From Rhizopus sp. PT2906 (taxonomy: Eukaryota; Mucoromycota; Mucoromycetes; Mucorales; Rhizopodaceae), in the NCBI GenBank assembly GCA_025529335.1, contig JAMYHX010000483.1, positions 1 to 32,538 of the forward strand: a stretch of DNA of 32,538 bases, in the 5' to 3' direction. Positions 31,588-32,538 of the stretch are shown piece after piece (within the stretch, counting starts at the first letter, position 1; every line of letters begins with the position of its first letter). Made by a program: the position numbers and the translations under genes. The notes beneath the pieces were generated by a model. The model was not told the origin of the DNA. It was given only the letters and a program-made list of their open reading frames with translations, and searched no databases.

Positions 31588-32052
31588 TAGATTCTCTACC
31601 CAAGTAAACTCTCACACAAACTTAATTTAATAATATTCAGCTCTTCTTTTTATAAAGAATCTAATTTCGCAAGTTGTCGACTTAATAGCCTTTTTACAAT
31701 AAAAAAGCTGAATACAACAAAAAGGACAGCCAAATGTTTGGGTAATGGTATCCTTTATGTAAATGAAATATGCCGTAAGCACCATATTACAGTTGAACCT
31801 TTGACCACTTCATTGGAGTCATAATTGGTAGGCTCCTCATCGTCTTCCACATCTAGTCAAGACTTTCTCCCTGCTCTTGAACACGAAAATCTCAATTGGG
31901 TCTTTATTGATTCGGCTAGAAGACATTTTAAGGATAAAATGGATTGGGAAATTTGTTTCCGAATTGGAAAAGATATTGGTCTCTTTAGCAGTTACAGCAG
32001 TTCAAAAAGTGCAAAGTCTGCATACTTTCGTGCCAAGCACAGCGACAAATAA
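31588..32052 (+). pseudogene. broken ORF of unknown family
   Basis: One plus-strand frame is open from about 31588 to the stop at 32052 except for a single TAA at 31822-31824. The piece before the stop reads ...KKLNTTKRTAKCLGNGILY...ITVEPLTTSLES. The piece after it reads GSSSSSTSSQDFLPALEHEN...WVFIDSARRHFKDKMDWEIC and ends KSAYFRAKHSDK. The second part has a protein-like composition, unlike the AT-driven frames around it. There is no ATG directly after the stop, and I see no intron that would remove it. It may be a dead gene or a transposon remnant, or the exon of a gene whose other exons I cannot recognise. I do not recognise the family. Confidence 0.35.
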
Positions 32053-32122
32053 ATCGTATTTCTTTCTATTACCAATATATTTTATATAATACACCTCATA
32101 TGAATAAAACAGTGTATCTCAC

Positions 32123-32537
32123 TCATCGTACATTATTAAAGTTTATTTTACTAGATAAGTCAAGTGGGACAGCTTGTTTAGACAAATCAATGTTAATCCT
32201 AAGCAGCAACACTTGAGGGGTGACGATTGAGGAGATATCAAGATGTTGCAGAAACCATGCGTGAAAAAGGGCCTTATCACGGACGATCCCCTGTGTTATA
32301 AAGCCATAATATTCTTTATGATAATAGCAGCTATAATAAGAATAAGTACATATATTAAATGGCGCGTTCTTACCAAGCATTAGATTCACGCTTTATTTCC
32401 TTTTACAAAAGATTATCCAATTTTAAGTAAGGCAGGAAATTGCTAATTCCGTAAAGACCTCGGTTATACACTCTTTCCGGAAAGTAAATTCGCCTGTGAT
32501 CGAAAATAAATACACCCATGATGAGAACAAAATTCAT
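32123..32537 (-). CDS. possible gene fragment of unknown function at the window edge
   Basis: A minus-strand frame (~60-88 codons) ends at 32123, reading YYHKEYYGFITQGIVRDKAL...HLDISSIVTPQVLLLRINI and ending KINFNNVR. Upstream, a GTAAGA donor near 32359 with a TTATAG acceptor near 32330 would make a short intron. Alternatively, a GTAAAA donor near 32399 would join the edge frame (FDHRRIYFPERVYNRGLYGI) in phase to YYHKEYYGF. The 5' part would lie beyond the window. I do not recognise a family. It is listed because the frame and splice sites agree, but it may be spurious. Confidence 0.25.
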
Positions 32538-32538
32538 G

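Noticed and set aside
1..32538. tRNA, rRNA and CRISPR-like arrays
   Set aside because: Scanned for GGTTCRANYCC-type B boxes and regular spaced repeats on both strands; nothing convincing. The near matches near 17238 and 31794 lack the matching A box and stem.

Overview
The window looks like nuclear DNA of a filamentous early-diverging fungus, most likely Mucoromycota (Mucorales-like). Genes are split by short introns (mostly about 45-110 nt, GTAAGT/GTATGT donors, TAG/AAG acceptors). Intergenic DNA is AT-rich with many A/T, CT and GA runs. The gene set is fungal: a Ura2/CAD-type pyrimidine enzyme with a dead dihydroorotase domain, an Sfp1-type zinc-finger regulator and a Gid1/Vid30 (RanBPM) scaffold. 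Several proteins that brewer's yeast lacks are also present: Gemin7, a BRCA1-like protein and a RAD30 with metazoan-style tail motifs. No prokaryotic, plasmid or CRISPR features were seen. All spliced models below were built by eye from splice sites and reading frame, and each complete one closes exactly in frame.

Layout. 1-4.3 kb, minus strand: 5' part of an alpha/beta hydrolase, an F-box protein, and DNA polymerase eta in ten exons. 4.4-6.2 kb, minus strand: a 49-residue, three-exon metallothionein, then a secreted/transmembrane protein with a cytoplasmic SH3 domain (Fus1-like layout). 6.3-9.3 kb: a transposon graveyard with a clear broken Tc1/mariner (IS630-type) transposase. 9.3-10.5 kb, minus strand: an Sfp1-like regulator. 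10.5-13.1 kb: non-coding, with CT tracts. 13.1 kb, plus strand: Gemin7. 13.4-17.3 kb: gene-poor. 17.3-24.7 kb, plus strand: promoter elements, the 2272-residue CAD/Ura2 gene and a hairpin plus T-run at its 3' end. 24.8-28.7 kb, plus strand: Gid1/RanBPM and, only 92 bp later, a RING + RanBP2 zinc finger + tandem BRCT protein resembling BRCA1. 29.1-30.4 kb, minus strand: a host protein carrying a retroelement-integrase-type HHCC zinc-binding domain. 31.6-32.5 kb: a broken ORF and a possible gene fragment running off the window edge.

The genes are ordinary chromosomal neighbours, not an operon or one pathway. Loose themes are DNA-damage tolerance and repair (polymerase eta, BRCA1-like), nutrient and growth control (Sfp1, Gid1, CAD), and stress or surface functions (metallothionein, SH3 membrane protein). 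The most notable items are the BRCA1-like protein with an extra RanBP2-type finger, the tiny metallothionein that simple ORF scanning would miss, and the apparently domesticated integrase zinc-binding domain.
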